Origin: Pseudomonas gingeri
GTDB lineage: Bacteria > Pseudomonadota > Gammaproteobacteria > Pseudomonadales > Pseudomonadaceae
Length of the DNA: 64,000 nt
Direction: 5' to 3'
Assembly (NCBI RefSeq): GCF_013386165.1
Contig: NZ_JACAOS010000017.1
Location: 186,001 to 250,000 of the forward strand
A model generated the notes under the pieces. It was given only the letters and a program-made list of their open reading frames with translations, made no database searches and had not been told where the DNA came from. Made by a program: the position numbers and the translations under genes. Below, piece after piece: positions 18,706 through 27,653 of the stretch. Position 1 is the stretch's first letter; each line of letters opens with the position of its first letter.

Positions 18706-20814
18706 ATGTCCCCCAAGAAGAACCGCCTTGCTGTAGCAATGACATTGGCGCTGAACAGCCTGCTGGCGCAACAAGTGTTGGCTCAGGACTCACAGGCCCC
18801 ACAAATTCTAAGAAAAGGTACATATACGGTGGTCCACACATGGCCCGCCCCTCCCGGCAGTGCCTGGATCAAACGTAACGATGATCCATTCGGAGTCTAT
18901 GAGGCCTCCATCCAGCCCGACGGTTCTGCTTCATTGGCGCGCCCATCAGGTCAACCGACAGACAATAATGATGCGCATGTCGCAACCAACCCTTCGGGCA
19001 GCACTTATTACGCCCCCGTTGCAAACGACCAGCCTGTGGCTCAGGCCGGGAACGGGGCCCCCGGCAGGGACGGCGCGCAAGGCCCGCAAGGTGTACGTGG
19101 CCCGCAAGGTATTCCCGGGCCCATCGGACAACAGGGCTCACCCGGCAGGGACGGCGGGCAAGGCCCGCAAGGCGAACGTGGCCCGCAAGGCATCCCCGGA
19201 CCCATCGGACACCAGGGCCTCCCTGGCCAGGACGGCGTGCAAGGTATCGCCGGACCCATCGGGCCTCAGGGCGAACCCGGCAGAGACGGTGTGCAAGGTA
19301 TCCCCGGACTCATCGGGCCCCAGGGCGAGCCCGGCCAGGACGGCGTGCAAGGTATCGCCGGACCCATCGGGCCTCAGGGCGAACCCGGCAGAGACGGTGT
19401 GCAAGGTATCCCCGGTCCCATCGGTCCCATCGGCCCCCAGGGCAAACCCGGGACGCCCGGCAGGGACGGCGCCGAGATCAGTGCGGCAACGATCGCGCAA
19501 ATCGACCGAAACGAACAGCAGATCGACGAGTTGCGGACCCAGCTCAATACCGCGCGTGCAGAGCTCTCCCAGCAGTTGGCCGATCTGGGTAAAAACCCGG
19601 AACAGGAAGAAAGGATCGCCAAGCTCGAAAACAACATCGTCAACCTGCAAGCCCAGGCAACGCAACGACCGCAAGCGGATGATCCGAGTGTCGGCCTGGG
19701 CGGCCAGGGTGGCAATACCAAGCCGCCAGTGCCCAAGCCCGTCGAGTCGCCCCTGCTCGCAGCCCTGGGCAAACTCGGCACGGCGGCAAAAAGGGATGCC
19801 TGGACGCAGCTTTCCGGGGAGGGCAATGCCAACCTGAGCCGGGCCACCCTCAGTGGTGCCGGCCTGGTGGGCAACAGCGCCCTCTCGGCCATGCGCCAGT
19901 TAAGCAACGACAGCACCCAACACCAACTCGCGACGCAAAACGGCGCGCCTGGCCAGGTGTCATTGGCGGGGCGCGCGGATATCAAACCAGGCGAGAGCCG
20001 CCTGTGGATACAAGCCCTGAACAACGCCAGTACCTTCGATCAACCGCAAGGCCAGAGCGGTTTCGAGCAGAACACCCGAGGCTTGGTGATGGGCGTCGAC
20101 TGGGCCCTGGACAGCGAATGGCGCATGGGCCTGTTGGGCGGCAAATCGCAATCCAAGCATAAGGGCAGCCGCTTCGACGGCGACCTGGACAGCTGGCATA
20201 TCGGCACCTATGCCTTGCACCAGAGCGGTCCCGTGGCCTTGCGCCTCGGCGCGATCCACAGCCAGCATTACGGCAAGACCCAACGCAACGTGGAGTTCAT
20301 GGGTTACAAGGACCGTCTCACCGGCGACTACGGCGCCAACAGCCAGCAAGCCTTCGCCGAACTCGGCTACAACCTGGGCAGCGGCAGCCTGAGCGCCGAA
20401 CCTTTTGCCAACCTCGGCTACCAGCGCTACTCGCGCAAGGGCTATACGGAAAAAGGCGGTGAAGCGGCCTTGAAAGCCGATGCCCAGACCCAGGACAACT
20501 TCAGCACCACCCTGGGCCTGCGCACCGCCAGCATCAAGTACATGGACAACAAAATGAGCCTGGCCCCGCGCCTGAGCGCGGGCTGGAAACACCTGTACGG
20601 CGCGATCGACAGCACCAGCACCCAGACGCATCAGGTGAGCGGCAGAACCTTCAATACCAAAGGCATCGCCCAGGACCGCGACAGCCTGGTGGTCGAAGCC
20701 GGACTCGACCTCAACCTGTCGGCCAGGCATTCCGTCGGCGTGGCCTACAACGGCGAAGTGGGCAACAACAGTCGAACCCACGGGCTCATGGGGCAGTGGA
20801 AGATGAGTTTTTAA
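18706..20814 (+). CDS. Autotransporter AT2 with collagen-like passenger
   Basis: 702-residue protein combining unusual parts. Signal peptide of about 26 residues (cleavage after VLAQ/A). Residues about 30-116 are a polar N region without beta-helix pattern. Residues 117-257 are 47 uninterrupted Gly-X-Y triplets (GRD GVQ GIP GPI GPQ types). Residues about 258-318 form a coiled coil (IDRNEQQIDELRTQLNTA; IAKLENNIVNLQ). A short linker leads to an autotransporter beta-domain (about 440-702) with RLWIQALNN, a TRGLVMGVDWALDSEWRMG strand region and the terminal QWKMSF. The barrel is clearly paralogous to AT1, AT3 and AT4. It should place a collagen-like stalk on the cell surface; any binding role is inference. 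Confidence 0.9.
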   Translation: MSPKKNRLAVAMTLALNSLLAQQVLAQDSQAPQILRKGTYTVVHTWPAPPGSAWIKRNDDPFGVYEASIQPDGSASLARPSGQPTDNNDAHVATNPSGSTYYAPVANDQPVAQAGNGAPGRDGAQGPQGVRGPQGIPGPIGQQGSPGRDGGQGPQGERGPQGIPGPIGHQGLPGQDGVQGIAGPIGPQGEPGRDGVQGIPGLIGPQGEPGQDGVQGIAGPIGPQGEPGRDGVQGIPGPIGPIGPQGKPGTPGRDGAEISAATIAQIDRNEQQIDELRTQLNTARAELSQQLADLGKNPEQEERIAKLENNIVNLQAQATQRPQADDPSVGLGGQGGNTKPPVPKPVESPLLAALGKLGTAAKRDAWTQLSGEGNANLSRATLSGAGLVGNSALSAMRQLSNDSTQHQLATQNGAPGQVSLAGRADIKPGESRLWIQALNNASTFDQPQGQSGFEQNTRGLVMGVDWALDSEWRMGLLGGKSQSKHKGSRFDGDLDSWHIGTYALHQSGPVALRLGAIHSQHYGKTQRNVEFMGYKDRLTGDYGANSQQAFAELGYNLGSGSLSAEPFANLGYQRYSRKGYTEKGGEAALKADAQTQDNFSTTLGLRTASIKYMDNKMSLAPRLSAGWKHLYGAIDSTSTQTHQVSGRTFNTKGIAQDRDSLVVEAGLDLNLSARHSVGVAYNGEVGNNSRTHGLMGQWKMSF
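19054..19476 (+). repeat. Collagen-coding region with 54/108-bp tandem repeats
   Basis: Encodes 47 Gly-X-Y triplets. From 19231 a 108-bp unit (two 18-residue halves) is repeated at 19339 with nearly identical DNA, pointing to recent unit duplication and likely length variation between strains. Confidence 0.85.
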
Positions 20815-20833
20815 TCCCTCTAACCTAAGGACT

Positions 20834-20888
20834 TATCTCGCCTGTCGAAGGTAAAAATGCCGACATTTATCGGTTAAATACATAGATA
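20834..20888 (+). promoter_or_regulatory. Shared autotransporter promoter module, AT3 copy
   Basis: TATCTCGC (20834-20841), 18 bp, CCGACA (20860-20865), 17 bp, TAGATA (20883-20888), followed by CATTTCCGGTCTCG. Nearly the same as the AT2 copy over about 50 bases, although the whole gap between the genes is only 112 bases. Confidence 0.65.
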
Positions 20889-20926
20889 CATTTCCGGTCT
20901 CGAATCAACCCGAGGCCGGAAAACGA

Positions 20927-23900
20927 ATGCCCCTTATCCCTCATCAACTCGCCTTCGCGATCACGCTGGCATTGACCACTGTCGTCCTGAGGGACACACA
21001 AGCCAGCCCCTCCAGGCACGACGGCGGCAGCGCCCAATCGACATCCGTGAACTTCGACAGCCTGCAGGCCGACCAGGGCGATACGGTCGCGCTACGCGGC
21101 ACCTCGATCGACTACACCAATCATCGTGACGGCGAGATTCAGGCGATTACCGGCAACGCCATCAAGGTCCGCGGGCGCGGCGTGGGTCGCATCAGCAACG
21201 ATGGAAAAATAACCAGTGAGCGTCATGACGGCATCGACCTGGGGGCCGGCGACATCGCCCTGAACAACGCCAAGACCGTCACGGGTGGGCGTCATGGCAT
21301 CACCACCCACCACAAGGGAGCACTGATAAACCGAGGTCAGGTCAGCGGGCTCAATGGTGCGGGATTCCACTCTGCGGGCAGCGGGCAGGTCACCAACTAC
21401 GACAGCCTCACGGGTGACGCTACCGACATGGATGCCGACGGCGATGGCATACGCATCAAGGGCAAAGCCGAGATCCACAACATCGGCCAGATTGCCGGCA
21501 AAGGCAGCCGCGGTATCGATCAATACGGCGACCCCCATAGCAGCGAGGGGATCGCCATCGGCGGCGGCACCCTCGTCCAACATGCCAAGGGCCATATCAG
21601 CGGCGCCGATCATGGCATCGTCGTCAGTGACGGCAACCACAACCCGGCGCACTTACCCACCGAACTGGAAAACCACGGCAGCATCCACGGCCACAAAGGC
21701 TTTGGCGTACAGTTCATCGGCGAGCAGGCCGACAGCGTGACCAACAACGGACTGATCCACGGCGGCAACGGCCATGCCCTCGACCTGGGCGGCGGTGACG
21801 ACACCCTGATCGTGCGGGGAAACAGCCGCTTCGAGGGTAGCGTCGACGGCAACGCGGGTTACGACAAGGTCATCCTCGACAGCCCCGAGGGCGGGCACCT
21901 CGGCGGCAGCCGCAACTTCGAGCGACTGGAAGTCCGACAAGGCACCTGGTCCCTCACCGGAGAAAATCCTTTCAGTACGAGCATCGAAATTCTCCCCGAG
22001 GCGCAGTTGCTCACAAAGGATGGCACGGGCCTGCACCTGGAAGGCGGGACCAAGCTGGTCAACCGTGGCACCGTGACCGGAACCACCTCCTCCGCGAACA
22101 GCGATGCCGACGGGCTGCGGGTCCGGGGCAGCACCCAGATCGACAACCACGGCCGAATAACCGGCAGTGGCGCCAATGGTTTCGAGCAAGTCCATTCATC
22201 CGGCGGTGACTCCTCCAATCCGCGCCACAGCAGTGAAGGCGTGCGTCTGAACGGCGGGCGCCTCACCAACCATGAGAACGGGGTTATCGAGGGGCAGCAC
22301 AATGGCATTCTCGCCGACGCCGATCGACGGGGCCCGCTGCGGCTGGAGAGCCACGGCATCCTCCGCGGCCTCAGTGGCGTTGGTGTCAGCCTGAGCGGCC
22401 AATTCGCCGATACGGTGATCAATGGCGGCTTGATCGACGGCGGCGGTGGCGTGGCGCTGAACCTGGGGGGCGGGAACGACACCCTGATCGTGAAAAACGG
22501 CAGCCGCTTTGCCGGCTGGGTGGACGGCGGGACCACTGACGATTATCAGGAACAATTTCAGCTTGGTTTCGACCCGGACACGCCGCTCAAGGCCAACGAC
22601 GATCAGGTGATCCTCGATGACGCCCTCGGCGGTAGTTTTGGCAACAGCCGCCATTTCGAGCGGCTGCTGGTCAAGCAGGGCACCTGGACGCTCACCAGCC
22701 AGGACGATTTCAGCACGGGCGCCGAGGTACTGGCCCATTTGATCAACAACGGCAGCATTCTCGGCACGGCACGGGTCAACGAGGGGGCGACCTATGGCGG
22801 CAACGGAAGCGTCGGGCACTTGCTGGTGGCCGGAACCCTCGAGGTTGATCCCCGACTGGGCGCCGCCAAGATCAAGGAGCATCTGACCCTGGAACCCGGC
22901 GCCACCCTCGCCTATGGCGTCGACGCCAACGGCAACAGCGCCACCGTCGAGGTCGGCGGCACCGCCCATCTCGATGGCGCCCTGCTGCTGAAGGTACAGA
23001 CCGACGACCCATCGAACCGCCAGCACACGGTCATTAAAGCCGGCAAGCTGGAAGGTCGGTTCGCCAGCATCCGCACCAACCTGGCGCTGCTGACAGCAAC
23101 CGCCCACTACAGCCCGACGCAGGTGGGCCTCACCTACAAACGCAATGACGTCAATCTGGGAGATCTGGGGAATACCAGCAACGGTCATAACGCCGGGGAC
23201 GCCTTGGACTCCTGGACAAGGCCAAGTTTGCCTGCCCCGACCCACACACCGGTTAAACCGACGGAGCCGATCGCTGCCGGGCCGGCCAATACACTGCCAA
23301 AGCCTGTCGCTGCCCTGCCGGAAAATAAACTGCCAGAGCCTGTCGTCGCCCTGCCGGAAAATAAATTGCCAGAGCCTGTCGTCGCCCTGCCGGACAATAA
23401 ACTGCCAGAGCCAGTCGTTGCCCTGCCGGACAATATCCGGGAACCGACAGCCGAGGAAAACCAGGACATTGAACTGTCGGACGAGCCCATGCAGAAACCG
23501 TCCCCGGACTCGCCACTGCGCCATGCCACGCGCTACATCAGCGCCGTAGAGGCGGGACAGGCGCTCGACCAGCTTTCCGGCGGCGGCAACGCCCAGTTGC
23601 GCAACGCGACGCTCAGCGGTTCCCGACAAGTCGGCAGCGGCCTGCTCACGGTCATGCGGCAAACGGAGGGCCCGCCTGACCAAGGCGGCAAGGTTCAGGT
23701 CATGAACGGCGGCCATGGCCGGCTCTGGGTTCAAGGCCTGGGCAATTCCGCCAGATTCGACAGCATCCATGGCCACCATGGACTGCGACAAAACACACGG
23801 GGCTTGGTGTTGGGCGCCGACTGGGCGCTCGACAGCGAATGGCGTGTCGGCGTTCTAGGCGGCCAATCGCAATCGGACTTCAAGGGTCAAGGTTTCACTG

Positions 23901-24535
23901 GCGACCTCGACAGCTGGCACGCCGGTGTCTACGCCCTGCGCCAGGACGGCCCGCTGGCCTTGCGGCTCGGCGCGGTGTACAGCAGCCATTCAGGCAAGAC
24001 CGGACGCCGCGTGGCGTTCAACGGTTACCGTGATCATTTCAAAGGCGATTACGACGCCAACAGCCAACAAGCCTTTGCCGAAGTCGGCTACCGCTTCGGC
24101 GATGCCGACCTGCGTGTCGAACCGTTCACCGGCCTCGGCTACGAACGTTATCACCGCGACCGCTTCACCGAGCGCGGCGGCGAAGCGGCCCTGGCCATCG
24201 ATAGCCAGACCCACGGCAACCTCAACAGCAACGTCGGCTTGCGTGTAAGCAGCGTCACCACCTTCGACAATAAAATGAGCCTGACCCCACACCTGAGTGC
24301 CGGCTGGAAGCACCTGTATGGCGACGTTGGCAGCACGACCCAGCAGAAATTCGCGGTGAGCGACCGCACCTTCAAGGTCCAGGGCGCCGCCCTGGACCGC
24401 GACAGCCTGCTGCTGGAAGCAGGTCTGGACCTGAAGCTGTCGCCCCGCCAGAACCTCGGCCTCGGCTACACCGGGGAAGTCAGCAGCCACCAGCGCAAAC
24501 ATGGGCTCATGGGTCAATGGCGGCTGACCTTTTAA
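20927..24535 (+). CDS. Autotransporter AT3, long duplicated beta-helix passenger
   Basis: 1202-residue type Va autotransporter. Signal peptide ends near DTQAS. The passenger carries two similar copies of one module, roughly residues 165-350 and 385-590: each has an HSSEG...GG motif, a DHGI/HNGI turn, an ENHGSIHG/ESHGILRG turn, then LGGGDDTLIV or LGGGNDTLIV and a closing FERLxVxQGTWxLT. A proline-rich linker at residues 788-835 consists of four 12-residue repeats (NKLPEPVVALPE). The beta-domain (about 935-1202) shows GRLWVQGLGN, LGADWALDSEWRVG and terminal QWRLTF. No catalytic motif seen, so an adhesin or surface-structure role is the likely reading. Own promoter module upstream. Confidence 0.9.
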   Translation: MPLIPHQLAFAITLALTTVVLRDTQASPSRHDGGSAQSTSVNFDSLQADQGDTVALRGTSIDYTNHRDGEIQAITGNAIKVRGRGVGRISNDGKITSERHDGIDLGAGDIALNNAKTVTGGRHGITTHHKGALINRGQVSGLNGAGFHSAGSGQVTNYDSLTGDATDMDADGDGIRIKGKAEIHNIGQIAGKGSRGIDQYGDPHSSEGIAIGGGTLVQHAKGHISGADHGIVVSDGNHNPAHLPTELENHGSIHGHKGFGVQFIGEQADSVTNNGLIHGGNGHALDLGGGDDTLIVRGNSRFEGSVDGNAGYDKVILDSPEGGHLGGSRNFERLEVRQGTWSLTGENPFSTSIEILPEAQLLTKDGTGLHLEGGTKLVNRGTVTGTTSSANSDADGLRVRGSTQIDNHGRITGSGANGFEQVHSSGGDSSNPRHSSEGVRLNGGRLTNHENGVIEGQHNGILADADRRGPLRLESHGILRGLSGVGVSLSGQFADTVINGGLIDGGGGVALNLGGGNDTLIVKNGSRFAGWVDGGTTDDYQEQFQLGFDPDTPLKANDDQVILDDALGGSFGNSRHFERLLVKQGTWTLTSQDDFSTGAEVLAHLINNGSILGTARVNEGATYGGNGSVGHLLVAGTLEVDPRLGAAKIKEHLTLEPGATLAYGVDANGNSATVEVGGTAHLDGALLLKVQTDDPSNRQHTVIKAGKLEGRFASIRTNLALLTATAHYSPTQVGLTYKRNDVNLGDLGNTSNGHNAGDALDSWTRPSLPAPTHTPVKPTEPIAAGPANTLPKPVAALPENKLPEPVVALPENKLPEPVVALPDNKLPEPVVALPDNIREPTAEENQDIELSDEPMQKPSPDSPLRHATRYISAVEAGQALDQLSGGGNAQLRNATLSGSRQVGSGLLTVMRQTEGPPDQGGKVQVMNGGHGRLWVQGLGNSARFDSIHGHHGLRQNTRGLVLGADWALDSEWRVGVLGGQSQSDFKGQGFTGDLDSWHAGVYALRQDGPLALRLGAVYSSHSGKTGRRVAFNGYRDHFKGDYDANSQQAFAEVGYRFGDADLRVEPFTGLGYERYHRDRFTERGGEAALAIDSQTHGNLNSNVGLRVSSVTTFDNKMSLTPHLSAGWKHLYGDVGSTTQQKFAVSDRTFKVQGAALDRDSLLLEAGLDLKLSPRQNLGLGYTGEVSSHQRKHGLMGQWRLTF
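23288..23431 (+). repeat. Four 36-bp tandem repeats in AT3 (proline-rich linker)
   Basis: Units begin at 23288, 23324, 23360 and 23396, each encoding N-[KT]-LP-[EK]-PV-[VA]-ALP-[ED]. Units two and three are nearly identical in DNA. Confidence 0.9.
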
Positions 24536-24543
24536 ACCCGGCT

Positions 24544-24567
24544 CCCGCCACCCGGCCGGGTGGCGGG
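24544..24567. terminator. Perfect 24-bp palindrome after AT3
   Basis: CCCGCCACCCGG followed directly by CCGGGTGGCGGG, starting 9 bases after the AT3 stop. A very stable hairpin without a T-run; probably ends or dampens AT3 transcription before the separate AT4 promoter. Confidence 0.6.
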
Positions 24568-24613
24568 AAGGTGTTCACCCTGCCCGGGACGAAACACCTC
24601 TGAAACAGGGAGC

Positions 24614-24668
24614 TATCTCGCACGCCAGAGGCGCAACGCCCGACATCCGTCAGGAACACGAATAATTA
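24614..24668 (+). promoter_or_regulatory. Shared autotransporter promoter module, AT4 copy
   Basis: TATCTCGC (24614-24621), 18 bp, CCGACA (24640-24645), 17 bp, TAATTA (24663-24668). The boxes and both spacings match AT2 and AT3 although the spacer sequences differ. Confidence 0.65.
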
Positions 24669-24704
24669 AATTCTCACCTCACACTTAACGTGAGGTGACA
24701 AGGA

Positions 24705-27188
24705 ATGCAATTACCTCAACATCGTTTGAGCCTCGCCGTGACATTTGCCCTCGGCTTAACGGCGACACAACACACTCAAGCCTCTGACATCACAAACAGG
24801 GGACTCATTTCGAATGCTCCCCATGGCATTACCCGCGAAGAGGATCTCTGGCTCTTCAACACAGGGACCATCACCGGTCGAGACGGCGCCGGCGTCCACG
24901 CCAAAAACAATGGCACCGTGGAAAACGAAGGACGTATCAGCGGCAACCTCGGCGAGAAGGGTAGCGCCCTCAATGACGGCATCCGTGTTGGCAAGGTCGC
25001 CCGTATCTCGAACGCCGGAACCATTGAAACCACACACCCGCTCGGCTCAGGCCTGGTGATAGGCAGCGGTAGCGTTACAAACGGCCCGGCGGCACTGATC
25101 AGCGGCAAGAGCTACGGCATTCTGGCAAAGGGCGGCGGTACCACCCATGTGACGAACTCGGGGGTCATCCAGGGCTTTCGGGGCATCAAGTTCGAAGGCA
25201 ACTTCAATGACGTCGTCGTCAACAGCGGTGCGATCATCGGTTCCGGAGGCGGTCCCATGATTGACTTCGGCGCTGGCGACGATGTGCTGTCCGCGCACAG
25301 CGGCTCCCGGATCGCCGGGTTCATCGACGGTGGCGAGGGTTACGACAGAGTGGTGCTCAATGGCGCCGGAGGCGGCACGCTCAGAAACACCCTCGGCTTC
25401 GAAAAGCTCCATGTCGATTCAGGGACCTGGACGCTGGCCAGTCGAGGCGACTTCAGTGACGGCGCCGAAGTGGCCTGGGGCGCGAAGCTGATCAACCAGG
25501 GCGCAATCGCCGGGCATACCCATGTCAGGGGTGAATATGCCGGCCCCGGCCATGCCCATAGCTTGCAGGTAAGCGGTACGTTGCGGGTCAATCGTGCATT
25601 GGGCGCCGCCGATATCGGGCAGGACCTCAGCTTGAGCCGAGGTTCGAAGCTGGTCTACGGGGTCGACGCCAATGGCGGCAGTGCCACCGTCCAGGTCGGT
25701 GGCACTGCCCATTTGGGCGATGCCACCTTGGTGGTCAACTCGACTCAAGGTCGTGCCCCGCTGCACAGCCAGCACACCCTTCTGCGCGCGGGCAATGTGG
25801 AGGGTACCTTCGGCCAGGTCAGTACGGACCTGGCGCTCATGACACCCGAGGTCAGCTACGGCAAGACCGAGGTTGGCCTGAGCTACCGGCGTAACGACGT
25901 ATCCCTTGAGAGCCTTGCACACTCTGATAATGCCAAGAGTGTCGCCAGAAACCTGGAATCCGTGACACGTTTTGGGAGAATAACCGCCGGGATCAAGTCC
26001 CAAGCCGTCAGCCATGAGGCGTTTTTCTCGAACGACCTGAACAAATCCATAGTCCGAAAACGCCGGAGCCTGGACGACATCGCGAACAGTGAGCCTGACA
26101 GCGCGATAGCCAGTGTCGAGACAATCGACGCTTTACCCGGTGTGGACGATCTCCTGCGCGCCAGCGATGAAGCCACGCTGAAACGGGCCATGGAACAACT
26201 CGCCAGTAGCCACAATGCCAACCTGGGCAATGCAACCTTGAGTGGTGCCAGTCAAGTGAGCAGCAGCCTGCTCTCGGCCATGCGGCAACTGGGTGGCTCC
26301 GTCAATCGACAGACCGTGAGTTCGACCGCCCTCGCCCCTGGTGATGGGCGTAGTCACCCTGCCAATGGCCGACTCTGGGTCCAGGGCCTGGGCAACTCCG
26401 CAAAATTCGAGCGCGGCCAGAACAGCCAGGCGATGCAGCAGAACACCCGGGGCCTTCTCCTCGGTGCCGACTGGGCACTCGATGAGCAATGGCGCCTGGG
26501 TCTGATGGCCGGCAAGTCACAAACCCGGCTCAGTGGCAGCGACTTCGCGGGTGACCTCGATAGCTGGCACCTGGGTGCTTATGCGCTCCGCCAAAGCGGC
26601 CCCCTGGCCTTGCGCCTTGGCGCGGTGCACAGCGGTCATGACGGTAAAACCCGGCGCAGCGTGGACTTCGTCGGTTTCAGTGATCGCCTCAAAGGCAATC
26701 ACAGCGCCACCAGCCAACAGGCTTTCGCCGAACTCGGCTACAACCTGGGTAGCGGTCACCTGCACGCGGAACCCTTCGTTAATCTCGGTTATCAGCGCTA
26801 CCACCGCGATACGTTCAAGGAAAAAGGCGGTGACACAGCCCTGAAGGTCAAGGCACAAACCCAGGACCATATCAGCAGCACCTTGGGTGCCCGCCTGGTC
26901 CATCGGCACGCACTGGACAGCGGCATGAGCTTGACCCCACACCTGAGCGCCGGCTGGAAACATCTGTATGGCCGCACCACTCACCAGACTGAACAGAACT
27001 TGATGGCGCTGAACGACGACTCGTTCAAGATCAAAAGCACCGCGTTGGACCGTGACAGCCTGGTGCTGGAGGCCGGTCTGGACCTGAGGCTGTCGCCCCG
27101 CCAGAACCTCGGCGTCGGCTACACCGGGGAAGTCGGCGGCAACAGCCGCAATCATGGGGTCATGGGGCAGTGGACGCTGGCCTTTTAA
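24705..27188 (+). CDS. Autotransporter AT4, beta-helix-like passenger
   Basis: 827-residue type Va autotransporter. Signal peptide MQLPQHRLSLAVTFALGL... ends near TQASD; GACAAGGA precedes the ATG. Passenger residues about 28-400 show beta-helix-like Asn/Gly turns (NRGLISN, NTGTITG, NEGRISG, NSGVIQG) and FGAGDDVLSAHSGSRIAGFIDGGEGYDRVVLN. A helical linker follows (FSNDLNKSIVRKRRSLDD). The beta-domain (about 560-827) has GRLWVQGLGN, LGADWALDEQWRLGLMAGKSQ and terminal QWTLAF. A 34-base piece of its 3' part (27003-27036) is repeated at 27797-27830. Closest in layout to AT1. Function inferred only as a surface protein. Confidence 0.9.
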   Translation: MQLPQHRLSLAVTFALGLTATQHTQASDITNRGLISNAPHGITREEDLWLFNTGTITGRDGAGVHAKNNGTVENEGRISGNLGEKGSALNDGIRVGKVARISNAGTIETTHPLGSGLVIGSGSVTNGPAALISGKSYGILAKGGGTTHVTNSGVIQGFRGIKFEGNFNDVVVNSGAIIGSGGGPMIDFGAGDDVLSAHSGSRIAGFIDGGEGYDRVVLNGAGGGTLRNTLGFEKLHVDSGTWTLASRGDFSDGAEVAWGAKLINQGAIAGHTHVRGEYAGPGHAHSLQVSGTLRVNRALGAADIGQDLSLSRGSKLVYGVDANGGSATVQVGGTAHLGDATLVVNSTQGRAPLHSQHTLLRAGNVEGTFGQVSTDLALMTPEVSYGKTEVGLSYRRNDVSLESLAHSDNAKSVARNLESVTRFGRITAGIKSQAVSHEAFFSNDLNKSIVRKRRSLDDIANSEPDSAIASVETIDALPGVDDLLRASDEATLKRAMEQLASSHNANLGNATLSGASQVSSSLLSAMRQLGGSVNRQTVSSTALAPGDGRSHPANGRLWVQGLGNSAKFERGQNSQAMQQNTRGLLLGADWALDEQWRLGLMAGKSQTRLSGSDFAGDLDSWHLGAYALRQSGPLALRLGAVHSGHDGKTRRSVDFVGFSDRLKGNHSATSQQAFAELGYNLGSGHLHAEPFVNLGYQRYHRDTFKEKGGDTALKVKAQTQDHISSTLGARLVHRHALDSGMSLTPHLSAGWKHLYGRTTHQTEQNLMALNDDSFKIKSTALDRDSLVLEAGLDLRLSPRQNLGVGYTGEVGGNSRNHGVMGQWTLAF

Positions 27189-27194
27189 CCGCTC

Positions 27195-27227
27195 GGTCAG
27201 ACCCGCGCGGCAAGAGCGGGCCTGACC
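27195..27227. terminator. Hairpin after AT4
   Basis: GGTCAG-A-CCCGC (27195-27206) pairs with GCGGG-C-CTGACC (27216-27227), one mismatch, 9-nt loop, 6 bases past the AT4 stop. No T-run. Lies between AT4 and the convergent HTH gene, so it may serve both. Confidence 0.55.
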
Positions 27228-27248
27228 ACACAAGGCGATGCGGGCGCA

Positions 27249-27527
27249 TCACACTGGAGTCTTGCGAAGCCGCACCACACCCATCTGCAACCCAAAGGGT
27301 TTGAACACCGAGTTCAGCGACTTGAGCGTCGGGTTACCCTCCCCATGCTCGATATGAACAAGGGTCCGTACCGAAATCCTGCACATCCTGGCGAATTGGC
27401 TTTGGTGCAAGCCGGTGACCTCGACACGCAAGCGCCTGACCGCAGCGCCAATACCGATCACGCCTTGGGCAAGGTCGTCCTGGATGGACTGAATCAGCAA
27501 TGCACGGACTTCAAGACTAAGGGTCAT
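27249..27527 (-). CDS. XRE-family HTH regulator, antitoxin-like (92 aa)
   Basis: 92-residue DNA-binding protein with a central helix-turn-helix: LHQSQFARMCRISVRTLVHIEHGEGNPTLKSLN (residues about 39-71), the pattern of HigA/HipB-type antitoxins, and a short C-terminal strand (LQMGVVRLRKTPV). Its ATG overlaps the stop of a 39-codon reading frame upstream on the same strand (ATGA), so the two are translationally coupled. Three GCA-N6-TGC palindromes lie upstream at 27654, 27738 and 27779 and are the likely autoregulatory operators. No full-length toxin gene is present. AT-rich upstream DNA and the position between AT4 and the T1SS suggest acquisition. Confidence 0.72.
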   Translation of the reverse strand: MTLSLEVRALLIQSIQDDLAQGVIGIGAAVRRLRVEVTGLHQSQFARMCRISVRTLVHIEHGEGNPTLKSLNSVFKPFGLQMGVVRLRKTPV

Positions 27528-27643
27528 TTCAGCCCCCAGTCTTGCATACGCTGTTCAAAGCCCTTTTGTGACGCTTCGAAAGCCAGCGTCATGGCATCCT
27601 GCCAAGTCCCGTTCGCAAAGATCTGGAGCGTCAGGGTGTACAT
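27524..27643 (-). CDS. 39-residue protein coupled to the HTH gene, possibly a truncated HipA-like toxin
   Basis: Reading frame from ATG 27643 to TGA 27524-27526, overlapping the HTH start as ATGA. The product begins MYTLTLQIFANGTWQDAMTL and continues EASQKGFEQRMQDWGLK. The first 25 residues resemble, from memory, the N-terminal start of some HipA-family kinases, so this could be a toxin remnant; the gene order (this frame before the HTH gene) would be unusual for hipBA. It could equally be a small partner protein in its own right. The overlap and an upstream operator cluster argue that it is expressed. Confidence 0.45.
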   Translation of the reverse strand: MYTLTLQIFANGTWQDAMTLAFEASQKGFEQRMQDWGLK

Positions 27644-27653
27644 GGTTCGACCT

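Noticed and set aside
19054..19476. Short regular repeats that could be taken for a CRISPR-like array
   Set aside because: They are in-frame Gly-X-Y coding repeats with no unique spacers and a 54/108-bp period.
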